Shown here: one piece after another, positions 11,665-22,484 of the stretch
Layout: every line of letters begins with the position of its first letter
Numbering within the stretch: position 1 is the first letter of the stretch
Assembly (NCBI RefSeq): GCF_024323335.1
Contig: NC_066581.1
Location: 462,706,289-462,770,288, forward strand
DNA length: 64,000 nt
Direction: 5' to 3'
Source of the DNA: Lathyrus oleraceus
Taxonomy: Eukaryota; Streptophyta; Magnoliopsida; Fabales; Fabaceae
Position numbers and translations under genes: made by a program
Notes under the pieces: model-generated
Databases searched by the model: none
Told to the model about the DNA's origin: nothing
What the model saw: the letters and a program-made list of their open reading frames with translations, nothing else

Positions 11665-11676
11665 TGGTATCAGAGC
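11665..11676 (+). other. Primer-binding site of B2 (initiator tRNA-Met)
   Basis: TGGTATCAGAGC starts three bases after the LTR end and is complementary to the 3' end of plant initiator tRNA-Met. The next bases, aggcatcctgctct, are conserved in B1 and B3. Confidence 0.93.
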
Positions 11677-11729
11677 AGGCATCCTGCTCTGATTCTGGGT
11701 GAGGTCTAGGGGCAATACTTTCTAATACA

Positions 11730-13292
11730 ATGGAGAGAGATGGAGGATCTGTTCACAGGCCACCAATTTTGGATGGATCTAACTATTACTATTGGAAACC
11801 TCGAATGATAGCCTTCTTAAAATCTATGGATAATAAGGCTTGGAAGGTTGTGTTAACTGGATGGGTTCATCCAGTAATTACTAAGGAAGGAGCAACCACA
11901 ACTAACAAGAAGCCTGAAGAACTATGGTCCAAGGAGGAGGATGATCTAGCCCTTGGAAATTCTAAAGCATTGAGTGCCATATTCAATGGAGTGGACAAGA
12001 ACATCTTCAGGTTGATAAACAATTGTGAAGTGGCTAAAGATGCTTGGGACATTCTCAAAACAACTCATGAAGGCACATCTATGATTAAAATGTCTAGACT
12101 ACAGCTGCTCACCTCCAAGTTTGAAAATCTAAGGATGAAAGAAGATGAAAACATACATGAATTTCATATGAGCATTCTTGAAATTGCAAATGCCTCAGGA
12201 GCCCTGGGAGAGAAGATGCCAGATGAAAAGCTAGTAAGAAAAATACTCAGGTCACTCCCTAAGAGATTTGCTATGAAAGTAATAGCCATAGAAGAATCCC
12301 AAGACATCTCCAACATGAGAGTTGATGAGCTAATAGGTTCCCTCCAAACATTTGAGATGGGATTAAATAATGGTGCTGAAAAGAAAACCAAAAGCATGGC
12401 CTTCATGTCAACCACAGAAGATGAAAACAGTCAGGATGTTGATGAAGACTTGTCAAAAGAAGTAGCAATGCTGGGAAGACAGTTCAACAGACTGCTGAAA
12501 AAGATGGATGTAAGATCCAAGGCTAATGTCAAGAACATCTCACCTGACATCAGTAGATCCAACAATGCTGAAAGAAGAGCAAGGTCAGATGATAAGCCCA
12601 AAGAAGGAAAAGAAGTACAGTGCTATAAATGTGATGGATATGGACACATTAGAACTGAATGTGGAACCTACCTCAAGAAGCAAAAGGTGAGTCTTGCTGC
12701 CACTTGGTCTGATGAGAGTGAAACAGACGAAGCTGCAAATCTGGTAACTGCCTTGACAGGAAGATGGGATTCTGATGAAGACTCAAGTGAAGATGAAGTA
12801 ACCTTTGAAGAGTTGGCCTCTACCTACAGAAATTTGTGTCACAAAAGTGTAGAGCTATGTAAAAAGGTTGAAAGTCAGAAGAAGGAAATAATTCAACTTG
12901 AGAGTGAGAAGGTAGAACACTTGGAAACCATCTCCAAATTAAAAACAGAAGCAGTGGTTTTGAATACCAAGTTAGAAGGTGAAAGTCAGAAGATAGTACA
13001 ACTGGAGAATGAAAAGGCAGACCATGTGGAAACCATCTCCAAGTTAAAAACTGAAGCTATGTTCTTAAATGCTAAATTGGAAGAAATGACCAAGTATGTA
13101 AGGATGTTAAACAATGGTTCTGATTCTTTAGACAAGATTCTCCAAACTGGACAAATAACAGGAGACAAATCTGGCATTGGGTATAATGAGTCTAAGGCTG
13201 AGAGCAGTTACATTGGTTGCAAACATCAAGCCAAACCCAAATGCAGCCATAGTAAAAGTAAACCTGAGATGTCACAACATCAAAGGATATAG
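11730..13292 (+). CDS. gag: B2 Gag (520 codons, Sirevirus type)
   Basis: The ATG at 11730 is 54 bp past the PBS and begins MERDGGSVHRPPILDGSNYY. Residues 1-200 hold the copia capsid-like fold (YYYWKPRMIAFLKSMDNKAW, AKDAWDILKTTHEG, KILRSLPKRFAMKVIAIEES). A CCHC knuckle CYKCDGYGHIRTEC lies at about residues 298-311. Then come an acidic stretch and a Lys/Glu/Leu coiled coil at about 380-465. The coiled coil holds an in-frame duplication of 37 codons. The frame ends at TAG 13290-13292, and the same frame continues through a second knuckle and the protease, so the stop is probably a mutated Gln codon rather than the natural Gag end. Gag packages element RNA in cytoplasmic particles. Confidence 0.9.
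   Translation: MERDGGSVHRPPILDGSNYYYWKPRMIAFLKSMDNKAWKVVLTGWVHPVITKEGATTTNKKPEELWSKEEDDLALGNSKALSAIFNGVDKNIFRLINNCEVAKDAWDILKTTHEGTSMIKMSRLQLLTSKFENLRMKEDENIHEFHMSILEIANASGALGEKMPDEKLVRKILRSLPKRFAMKVIAIEESQDISNMRVDELIGSLQTFEMGLNNGAEKKTKSMAFMSTTEDENSQDVDEDLSKEVAMLGRQFNRLLKKMDVRSKANVKNISPDISRSNNAERRARSDDKPKEGKEVQCYKCDGYGHIRTECGTYLKKQKVSLAATWSDESETDEAANLVTALTGRWDSDEDSSEDEVTFEELASTYRNLCHKSVELCKKVESQKKEIIQLESEKVEHLETISKLKTEAVVLNTKLEGESQKIVQLENEKADHVETISKLKTEAMFLNAKLEEMTKYVRMLNNGSDSLDKILQTGQITGDKSGIGYNESKAESSYIGCKHQAKPKCSHSKSKPEMSQHQRI
12870..13091 (+). repeat. 111-bp in-frame tandem duplication in the B2 gag coiled coil
   Basis: Two units begin gaaagtcagaag at 12870 and 12981. Both encode ESQK..I.QLE.EK......ETISKLKTEA..LN.KLE. 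The second lacks one Lys codon. B3 has only one unit, so the duplication arose in B2's lineage. Confidence 0.85.
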
Positions 13293-13829
13293 CAGAAAGG
13301 GAAACACCAAAGATGGAGATGCCATTACTGTGGGAAATTTGGTCACCTGAAGCCCTTCTGCTATAAGTTGTACGGTTATCCTAGCCCTGTTCACTATCAA
13401 CCCAAACCCAAGCAGCACAGGCCTATCAACAAGAAGCTATGGGTTCCTAAGACTAATGTTACAAGTCTAATAGCTCACATTCCCCTTAGAATCTTAGCCA
13501 AGGAAGAGTGCTATTTTGATAGTGGATGTTCTAGACACATGACTGGAAACATAGACCTGATAAATGATCTTCATCCTCATGCCATAAGCCATGTAACCTT
13601 TGGTGATGGAGCAAATGGTGAAATAAAAGGGATAGGCAAGCTTGATTGTCCTGGAGTTTCTAAACTTGACAATATACTACTGGTTAAGGGCTTGACGACA
13701 AATCTAATAAGCATCAGTCAACTATGTGATCAAGGTCTGAATGTTAACTTCACCAAAACTGAATATCTGATTACTAACAAAGACAGTGAAGTAATTATGA
13801 AAGGAATCAGGACCAAAGACAACTGTTAA
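13293..13829 (+). pseudogene. pol: B2 second zinc knuckle and aspartic protease
   Basis: It is in frame with gag after the TAG. A second CCHC motif, CHYCGKFGHLKPFC, lies at about 13320-13361, followed by a Pro/Lys linker (KKLWVPKTN). The protease active site CYFDSGCSRHMTGN is at about 13510-13550, with ILLVKGLTTNLISISQLCDQ downstream. The domain has no internal stop but ends at TAA 13827-13829, where B3 has a Tyr codon. Confidence 0.85.
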
Positions 13830-14750
13830 ATGTGGAGCTCTCAAATTGATTATTCCTCAAAATGTACCTATGTCAAAGAAGAAGGGATGAAGATGAGCTT
13901 AGTTGCTAGAAGAACTCTCAAGAGTGATGAAAGACAAGTCTGTGGGAAATGTCAGATAAGGATGTCACATCAAAAGCTCAGACTTAAACTCACTCTCAAA
14001 GGAGAAAAGGTCATGATGGCTCAAATAGCTGAGAAGTTGGATCAAATAGGTGGACATGTGACTAGTCATATGCAGTCTGAAATTGGAAAGAGCCTTGTTG
14101 GAACTGAACCACATGGGACTATGTGTACCAAGAACAATGAGGAGAAGTTTGAGATGGAGAGTGAAAGGACTCATGCTACTATACATTTGAAACATAAAAA
14201 TGGTGTTGATAATGAAGATATATCAGATGAAAGCATCTATTCTCAACTAGGTTGGATGAAACTACTGATAATTGCATACAATGTCACACGCGATGTCATG
14301 ACATTGTATTATGACAACCTGAAGGCTGCAACTATGTCCAAAAATCATATTCATCACAGTTGGACCAAGTACATTTGTTGTTGTCATCACTCAACTAGAA
14401 AATGTGTGGAAGACAAATTCATAGTTCTAAAGCATGAAATGCAACTAGCTGACAAGGCTGAAGGGGATGTGGATGATTTTCAATTTGAATATGTAAGAGG
14501 GAAATTAGGGATGTGGATTCTTGAGAAATTATGGCAATTAATATGGAAAGGAAGAGGTAATAAAAATATTGTCTGGCCAATTAAAAGAAAGAGCCATATT
14601 AATGATGAATCATTACCTTGTATTGGAAACAATATCTATGTTATCTTCACACGCTACCTGAACACAACTCCTTCCATCTTCATCAAACTGCTCAGAGGAC
14701 CTCTGCTAGGGCAAAGAAATTTCTCTCAAAAGTCCAACAACATGTCTTAG
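13830..14750 (+). pseudogene. pol: B2 collapsed pol: integrase start, filler, RNase H end
   Basis: A 306-codon frame. It starts with the pre-integrase block (MWSSQ ... CGKCQ, MSHQKLR), as in B3. At about 13985 it leaves the B3 alignment and enters about 255 bp of unrelated sequence (13985-14240, including EKLDQIGGHVTSHMQSEIGK). It rejoins at RNase H (QLGWMKL ... YNVTRDVMTLYYDNL ... CVEDKFIVLKHEMQLAD), ending near 14570. The integrase core, all RT motifs and most of RNase H are gone. The zinc-binding His residues are also lost. The last third (after LGMWI) is the pol-env spacer. It cannot encode an enzyme; whether the open frame matters is unknown. Confidence 0.8.
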
Positions 14751-15052
14751 CATCCTTCATCGTCTGGATCAAAACCCACTCAGCATGAAAAGACTCCTTC
14801 CATGGAGTTTCTAGATGAAGACGTGTTAGACGTGACTCCTCTTTGTGTGATACCCGGTGACGCACCAGGCCCTTCGTCCACGACTAGAAGTAAACCAGGT
14901 AACATCCCTGATAAATATCCTCTTCCAAAAGACATGCATTATGTTGATCGTGCAATTAGGAACCTAGTGACTAGGATTCTAAGTGAAGGACGTTTAATCA
15001 AGAGGGTTTCTACCCCTCTGTCCAGAAGGGACCCCTCACCCGAGGAGGAACC
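14742..15052 (+). pseudogene. B2 envelope-like ORF, 5' part
   Basis: The start ATG at 14742-14744 is inferred by alignment with B3 (45305). The third codon is TAG where B3 has CAA. The frame continues through SMEFLDEDVLDVTPLCVIPG, a Ser/Pro-rich part and MHYVDRAIRNLVTRILSEGR to RRDPSPEEE. It is then cut by the C1 solo LTR, and resumes in the same frame at 21129. The extra ORF after pol is a Sirevirus hallmark; its role is unproven. Confidence 0.85.
15048..15052 (+). other. Target-site duplication of C1, left copy
   Basis: GAACC, repeated at 21124-21128. Removing C1 and one copy restores the open frame of the envelope-like ORF, which independently confirms the boundaries. Confidence 0.92.
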
Positions 15053-16089
15053 TGTAGCGGTGTATTCGTCGCTATATGATCTATTGATTAAACCATAAGC
15101 AAAGCATACAATGATTTTCGAGTCGCCACCGCACTTTTATTTATCCAAAGGACTGGCTAAAAAGCGAACAAAAGCCTAAGAAGTTTTACACGTAGAAAAC
15201 TAATAAAAAGATCAGAGAGTCTGGGTAAGGGGTAAATTACACAATGGGAAGGTGTTAGGCACCCACTACGTCCTAGGTACTCCTAGGGAGCCCTTTTCAC
15301 ACTTGTTGTATAAAATTGTTATTTGTTATGACATAAGTATTGTGCAAACATGATTGGGATGATGAGAAAAGAATATACAAGTTAATTATTTTTGTGTTCG
15401 AACGGATGAACCCGTTGCCTACGTACCTTCCATCAAAGGTAAGGATCAAAACGCCGTAGTTCGGCTAAAAACTTCCAAAAGTTAGTGGATTCAATTTTAA
15501 ACACAAGCCCTAAGGTCTTACGTTATCCACGGGAGAAAACTCAACCTTATACAAACAACAGGTCCACCATGTGAGAAAAGCTTCAACTTGCTAGTGAGGG
15601 GTTAACCCAATAATAAGCAAGGAAGACTTACAATTCAATCAACTAAGGACAAATAGGTGAGATTGACATCAACCAACTAAGATAAATCAAACCTATAGCT
15701 TATGTATGAAAACTTAGCAAGAATGGACAAAGCCACAAAAACATTGAATGGGTGAAGTTAGTTGATTATGAGTATTCATGAAAGTAGGTCAAAGTATGGT
15801 TAAGATTAATTCAAAGAAGTATTATGAAATGGAGTTTGAAAAAAAGTCAAGGACTTGGGATCCAGGTTTTTAATTTGAAAAGCATGAAGATGTTTGCACA
15901 ATATCTATGTCAAGTTTGAAATCAAAGTGTGAAAAGGTTTAGGACATAATGAGGATGAATGGATGAAGATGGATTGTAAAACTTCTTAGAAGGTTCACCT
16001 CTTGAAATCATATAGAAGATGATTCAAGTGTGTCCTTTGGAATGGGCAATGGATAATAACAAACAAACAAAGAAGAAAGTCAACAAAAG

Positions 16090-16300
16090 CGGATACCGGA
16101 TGCCAATTACTGGGCTTATACCAATCTCCTAAAACAGAACTGGATATCAGAGGCCACTCTATGGACTTACACTAATCTCCTCAAACAAAGAAATAAAAAG
16201 TGGATACCGGATGCCAATCACTAGGCTTATACCAATCTCCAACAACAAAGACAACATTTGGATGTCAGATGCCAATCTATCTGGGCTTATTCTAATCTCC
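16090..16300. repeat. About 54-bp tandem repeats in C1
   Basis: Units of the type 'ggataccggatgccaat.ac.gggcttataccaatctcc' occur four times with divergence. The same unit is expanded in C2 at 52094-52440. Confidence 0.8.
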
Positions 16301-16990
16301 AACATATGATCATAGGAATACAAATGCCAAATTACACGGACTTATAATTGTATCCTCACATACAAACAAACAATGCAACATATGATCACAGGAAAGCAAA
16401 TGCCAAATTACACGGACTTACAATTGTATCCTCACATACAATCAAACAATGCAACATATGATCACAGGAAAGCAAATGCCAAATTACACGGACTTACAAT
16501 TGTATCCTCACATACAATCAAACAATGCAACATATGATCACAGGAAAGCAAATGCCAACTTACACGGGCTTACAATTGCATCCTCACATACAATCAAACA
16601 CTGCAAAATATGATCATAGGAAAGCAAATGCCAACTTACAGGGACTTATAATTGCATCCTCACATAAACAAACAGAAGCAAATCATGAATGTCAGATGCC
16701 AATTTATCTGGGCTTACTCTAACCTCCAACATATGATCATAGGAATACAAATGCCAAATTACACGGACTTACAATTGTATCCTCACATACAATCAAACAA
16801 AGCAACTTATGATCATAGGAAAGCAAATGCCAACTTACAGGGACTTATAATTGCATCCTCACATAAACAAACAGAAGCAAATCATGAATGTCAGATGCCA
16901 ATTTATCTGGGCTTACTCTAACTTCCACAGTATGGTCCTGGGAATACAAATGCCACATCACAGGGACTTATAATTGTATCCTCTCATACA
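16301..16990. repeat. About 76-bp tandem repeats in C1
   Basis: Units begin aacatatgatcac/taggaa at about 16301, 16378, 16453, 16529 and 16605, with further mixed units to about 16990. They share 'caaatgccaa.ttacacggacttacaattgtatcctcacata'. They look like a derivative of the 54-bp unit (atgccaat ... ggactta). C2 lacks this expansion. Confidence 0.85.
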
Positions 16991-19900
16991 ACAAACAAAT
17001 GCATCAAGCAAAGATAAGATGAGTGGTCAATGAAATGGTCTTACAACTCACTTCCATATCATAGAAACAATGGCCAAAGGAATGGTCTTACAATTGTTCT
17101 CAATGGGGAAATCAACAATGATATGTCACAAAGACAAATGAGATGATCATGCAGTAATGAGCAATTAATGATGATAAATGCATAGAGCATACAAGCAAAC
17201 ATGTGCATATGAAACAACAATCAATCAATGAAATCATTCAGCACACACTATAACCAAACAAGGAGGCTCATACAAAAGGGTTAGGCATTGAAGCCAACTG
17301 GAATAGGGTCAATGGTGCTCTTAACCTTGCCATTGAGGGGCTAAGGTGAAGCAGATGAAAGGATATGAGGGGTGTGCCTCATTGCTCTTATCCCTGGTCA
17401 GGGAGAGCATTGAATATCAGAAGGTGTGGGAGTTCAGAAAGTAGGAACTCTCTCCACAGATAAGACTCTATAGATCTTGGGCTTGGATCTCAATGCTACA
17501 ACCATGTAATGGGAGCAAGGAGAAGACTCACAGAATAGTAGGAGATAGGTTGCATATCTCATGGATTCTACCAATTGCCTTATTTGAAGGACTTTTCCTG
17601 CTTGGGACAAATATAAACACACACAAGCATTGCCTCTTAAGGAGGACTTCAGACAGTTGCCTGGCCAAATAACAGGCCAGGTCTTCCAGACTACATGAAG
17701 AAAAGGGATTATACCTCAATGCAAATTGCTATTAAAGCAAAGCAAAGCAAGTTCTTAAAGAACTAAGCAACTAAGGGTACCTGAAACCAGTCAAACAGAA
17801 TCAGTACACAATTCAAAAGTTAAAGCAAAAGGAGGTAAGATCAACAGTCAAAACAAACAGACAAATGTGCAATGCACAAGTCTCAAGGCATATGAGCCAA
17901 GCAACCTACAAAACAAAGAGGTTAGCTTATGATAATCAAATAAACTCATTCAACTTGTATAAGTTTCTTTGAGGCAATTGCTTCTCAACCTGAAAACATG
18001 AACTCAAACATAAGCAATAAGACCACTAGGGCAAGCCTAGGGTCAAAAGAGGATGAGAAAGTCAAAACAGCAAGTGATATCCAATCAAAATCAAATTCAA
18101 ACATTTGAGAAGCAAACTCAATTGGTTTCATGTTCATATCATGCATCATCATCATTTCATAAGCAAAAGAAGTCCAAGCATGGCAAATGAAAGCTCATAG
18201 AAGTCAACAGCAAGACTTAACTCAAAACCAATCATAAACAATTCCAAAAATCATCAAATAATTCATGATCAATCATAATCCATAACATGACATGCATATA
18301 AAATTTCAGCTCAATTGGATCATGGGAAGATAGTCAATGAAAATCAGAAAGTCAAAACAATTTCAAGCATGCTCAAAGAAGTAAACCAAACATGCATCAA
18401 CTTCAAAAATTCATAAATCAGTGACAACATATGAGAAATGAACGGGATCAACACCATGGCAAAGCTTAAGATGTCTACTAATCACATGTCAAATTTCAAG
18501 TTTATCCAATAAAGTATGAGAATTTCACAAATGAAATGGCATGGTGTGTCACAAAAAGTCAACATATGACCAAACAGGGGAGAAAAATATCAAACAAATG
18601 GAAAATGCCACAAATAATTCCAAGAAAAATCACATGTAAACTAGACATACTCAAGTTAATTCATGCAAAAAAACAAAGCATTTTGAGGTCAAGAGGCATG
18701 GTATTGAAAATCATCAAGTTGCACATCAATGGTGTGACATAAATTGTCACACCCTACTTCAAAAAATCATAACTCACAAACCAGATAAGATAAATTCACA
18801 AACTCTATACCAAAATCACCATGAATGTGTCTAGTTTATGCACAAAAAATTTCAAGGCCATTGGATAATGTATCATCATTTCACAAATGTTTTGGCAAAG
18901 GGTACAAAATATGAGCACATGAACAAAACCCTAATACCAATTAAAATCCACTCATCAAAAAAATCAGGAAAAAATCATGATTAAATACTAGAGATCCAGA
19001 TGAACACAATGCAAAAATTCTCATGAATTTTGGATTAACAATGGATGAGATATGATTTTTGGAAGAAAGCCATGCCAAATGAAATAAAAATTGAAAAGAA
19101 ATGAATTAAATAAATAAATAAAACAAGGCCGTGGCAATTTGGTAATATCTGGGACTTTTTAATGAAACGGTGCGTATCGGTCATGGGCGTGGCACGCAAG
19201 GATTGGACATGGGCGATGGAATAGTGACAAAATCATGCAACACACGTAAAACAAAAATCTGGAAAAATGGATTTTAGGGTTCTTGGAACAGTGCTTCATC
19301 ATCTTCATCAACCAACTCGTGCCAAAAATTATTTTCCAGAAATGAGTAACCAACATAGCAATCGAACAGGCAAGCAACACACACCACAACACTAACATTC
19401 ATTTTCATCGAATCCAACTATCCAGCAAGCATCAAACAAGAAACTCATTTGAACATGAAACTTTAAAGCCAGATTACTCACTCATCACTCAACCATTTTT
19501 AGTGATTTAAAGTTCATTGTGACCAGAAAAGCATAATCTAACTAAAGCATGGCATGATTTAGGAAATAGAGAGACTCGAAACCTTACCAAAGTTGAAGCA
19601 CAGTGATGATTTGGATGTTGTTTAGCTGTGATGTGTAAAAACAGATGAACTACAATGCTCCAGGAGGTGAATGGAGAAAGGGTTTTGGCTCAGCAACCTC
19701 AATTCCAGCTTAAATCGAAATCTGCCATTGATGTAGGTTGTTGAAACAGTCGTGGAAAAGGATGCTACAGTGATGGCTTGAGGCTTGTAATGAATTCCCA
19801 GATGATGGTAAATGATGAAAACAAGAACCAATGCACGAGGCCTTTGAAGTTTTCTGGCAGAAAATGCAAAATGAAGAAATTGATGTTTGAGAGAAATTGA

Positions 19901-21128
19901 GTTTTTTTTTCTTTTTGGTAAGAGTGGCTGCTAGCTAGGGTTCTGCAGAGGTAAATTGAAGAATATATATGTGGTTTAACATCTGTAAGCATGATTAAGT
20001 GATGTGTTAATTGGAATTGCTAATTTGACATGTTTTTGCTAATTTGGTCACTTTTCACTTAAGTGCATGGTGCATGAGGCTGCAGCTCGAATTGGGCCTT
20101 CAAACATGTTTCAAATATCATTCCAGACCTTATTCAAATGGCAAAATGGATTGGAAATGGTTATTTGGAAAATTCACTTTTCACCCTCACTTGAAAATAA
20201 TTCAAGTAAGTTCAAAAATGTCATTTTGAATGGTGATGTTTTGGTGAATGATGATGACATTTTTGGAAAGAGAGGATCAAATGTGACTTGTAGCAAAAAA
20301 CCCCACCCAATTTGGCCAAATGGTTTGAGAGATATGGCCTTTTGAAGTTCAAAATTTTTTGAGAATGAATTGATCATAACTTGCCAACCATACATGGGAA
20401 TTGAGTGTTCTTGGACTTTTTGGAAATGGGAGAACAAGATCTTCAACTTTCATGTTGGGCAAAAATTCATTTGAAGCTTGTATCATGATGTAAGTTTAGG
20501 ATCAAGAAGTTTCCATTTTTGGTAGGTGAAAATTACAGGTCAAGTTTCTATTTCTGGAAGTTTCTTGTCTGACTTTATTTTCTTCACTGTGGATGCTTGA
20601 CATGATATATGAAGCTTGTATGGACATGAATGAGCTCCCTCAGACCAAATCCCACCATCAAATCACTGATTAAATGCACAGTTGACCAAGGTTGACTTCA
20701 GTTGACTTTGCTAGGGTTTTGCTTGACTGAACCATGTTCTGATGAATTCCAAGCCCTAATTCCTTGAGATCTTGATTTCAAATGATATCACAACATATAT
20801 GAACTCTTGATTAATGATCATGGTGCCCAAATTCTTCAAGAATGGCCATCATCCATTGCTTAATGACTGATTTGACTGTTTGACTGATGATTGCTTCATC
20901 TGCAAGTAACATGGTTAGATGACAATATTTTTGTACTTTTTGGTTAGTAAACATATGAAAAGCAAAGATATACAAATGCAAAACATGCTTGGTGATCAAG
21001 AACCACACTCACAAGGTAACCCACCCACTAGGAGGGAAACTAGGGCATGCAATGATCCTTGAGGCCATGGTATGATATGATATGGGCCATGAGGGATCTT
21101 AGGGCCAAAATTGGGGTCTTACAGAACC

Positions 21129-22484
21129 CCATGCTGATAAAGATGATGACTCATCTAGATCAGAAAAGGAAGTGGCTCCTGAGGGGCTATGCTCTCTAGG
21201 TAAAACCCTACCTAGCAAGAAATCAGCAAATATGTCTCAGGAAAATATTATTAACCTAGAGGAAGAAAGCTTTGAAGAAGAGGATGACACTTTGGTTCAT
21301 CTTGTAAAACCAAGTGTAGCTGAGAAACTGAGGACTAGTAAAGGGAAAAGTGTGGCTAAAATAAGAACAGCAAGAAGAGTGAAGAAGGTTGTAGGACCCT
21401 CAAAAGCCTGGAGTAAAGTTGAGGTTAGGAAAAGCAAAGAAAGAGACAGTTCTGACTCTGATGAGGATGTCGAAGACGATGTCCCAGACATCTACCCTGC
21501 AAAAAGACAGGCTGTTAAGAAGTCTCCTGGAAAAATTGATGTTGTGCACCTAGACAATATCTCCTTCCATTTAGAAGATGGTGCTGCAAAATGGAAATCT
21601 GTCATTCAGAGGAGGGTAGCTGTTGAAAGAGATCTTGGAAGAGAGGCTGTAGAGGTAAAGGAAGTACTTGACTTGATCAAAAATGCTGGACTAATGAAGA
21701 CTGTGGTTGCTCTACCCCAATGTTATGAGGGGTTAGAAAAAGAGTTTATTGTGAATATCCCTAAGGATATTTATGAAAGAAGCAACAGAGAGTTCTGCAA
21801 GGTGTTTGTAAGGGGTAAATGTGTGAAATTCTCACCAAGCATTATCAACAAGTTACTAGGAAGAGGAACTGATGGAGGATGGATCTAGAGACTACAGACA
21901 ATGAGGTTTGTAGGACTATTACAGTTGGCCAAGTTAAGGAATGGCCTAGTAGGGATCACCTATCAGCTGGCAAACTAACTGTCAAATATGCGATCTTGCA
22001 CAAGATTGGATCAGCCAACTGGGTGCCTACTAATCATATCTCTACCATATCCATTAGTCTTGGGAGAATTATTCATGCTATTGGAACCAGGATTAACTAT
22101 GACTTTGGGAGATTTATGTTTGACCAAACTATCAGACATGCCTCCACAAATGCTATGAAGTTGCCCATTTCCTTCCCATCCCTTATTTGTGGTATAATCT
22201 TGAGTCAACAACCAGACATACTTAATACAAGTGATACTCCAAGCAGAAGAAAAACCCCTTTATCCATTCATTATAAGTTGTTTGAGGGAAGTCATGTCAA
22301 TGATATTGTCATGACATCTGCCAGAAAGGAGCCTGCACCTCAAGGGAGTCTAATTGATCAACTAAAAGATACCTGCAATAAACTGGAGAATGGTATAAGG
22401 GTGGCCAAGGCAAGAAAAGAATCTTTGGAAGTTCTTATTAGGAGCCTAGAAAAGGAAGAAATGGAGAAGGCAGGTGAAGATTAA
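21129..22484 (+). pseudogene. B2 envelope-like ORF, 3' part
   Basis: It continues the frame cut at 15052. The first piece (to 21888) has an acidic Ser/Lys-rich, probably disordered region (DSSDSDEDVEDDVPDI) and then a globular domain: VVHLDNISFHLEDGAAKWK, RRVAVERDLGRE, LMKTVVALPQCYEGLEKEF, FCKVFVRGKCVKFSP. The same domain occurs in B3 (45526-46566) and in many legume Sirevirus ORFs. A one-base frameshift near 21880 moves it to the next frame (21879-22484). That frame ends in a charged helix (LIRSLEKEEMEKAGED) and a stop at 22482-22484. No transmembrane helix or signal peptide is evident, so 'envelope' describes position only. Confidence 0.85.

Larger units (their letters stand above)
15053..21123 (-). 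mobile_element. C1: solo LTR of an Ogre-type Ty3/gypsy element
   Basis: This is a 6,071-bp LTR with no internal region. On the minus strand it starts TGTAAGACCCCAATTTT and ends CGCTACA. It is flanked by perfect GAACC duplications (15048-15052 and 21124-21128). It aligns over most of its length with the C2 LTR at 51076-56150 (5,075 bp); much of the extra length is in the tandem-repeat block. It arose by LTR-LTR recombination that deleted the body. It holds no credible ORF. The 17280-17720 and 20040-21120 parts are ordinary LTR sequence shared with C2. Confidence 0.92.

Noticed and set aside
11665..11676. tRNA-like sequence at the PBS
   Set aside because: Only the 12-base complement to initiator tRNA-Met is present; there is no tRNA gene in the window that I can see.
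13290..13292. UAG between gag and protease as programmed read-through
   Set aside because: The TAG is followed by CAG AAA, not the strong CAR-YYA context, and B3 has a sense codon there. Mutation is more likely.
16090..16990. Regularly spaced repeats that could suggest a CRISPR-like array
   Set aside because: The units are directly contiguous, diverged, 54-76 bp, without unique spacers, and lie in an Ogre LTR of a plant genome.
17434..17719. Minus-strand frames of about 62 codons in C1
   Set aside because: Equivalent sequence in C2 (52884-53081) does not keep the frame; LTR noise.
14742..22484. True viral envelope gene
   Set aside because: No signal peptide, transmembrane helix or glycoprotein pattern; only the position resembles env.
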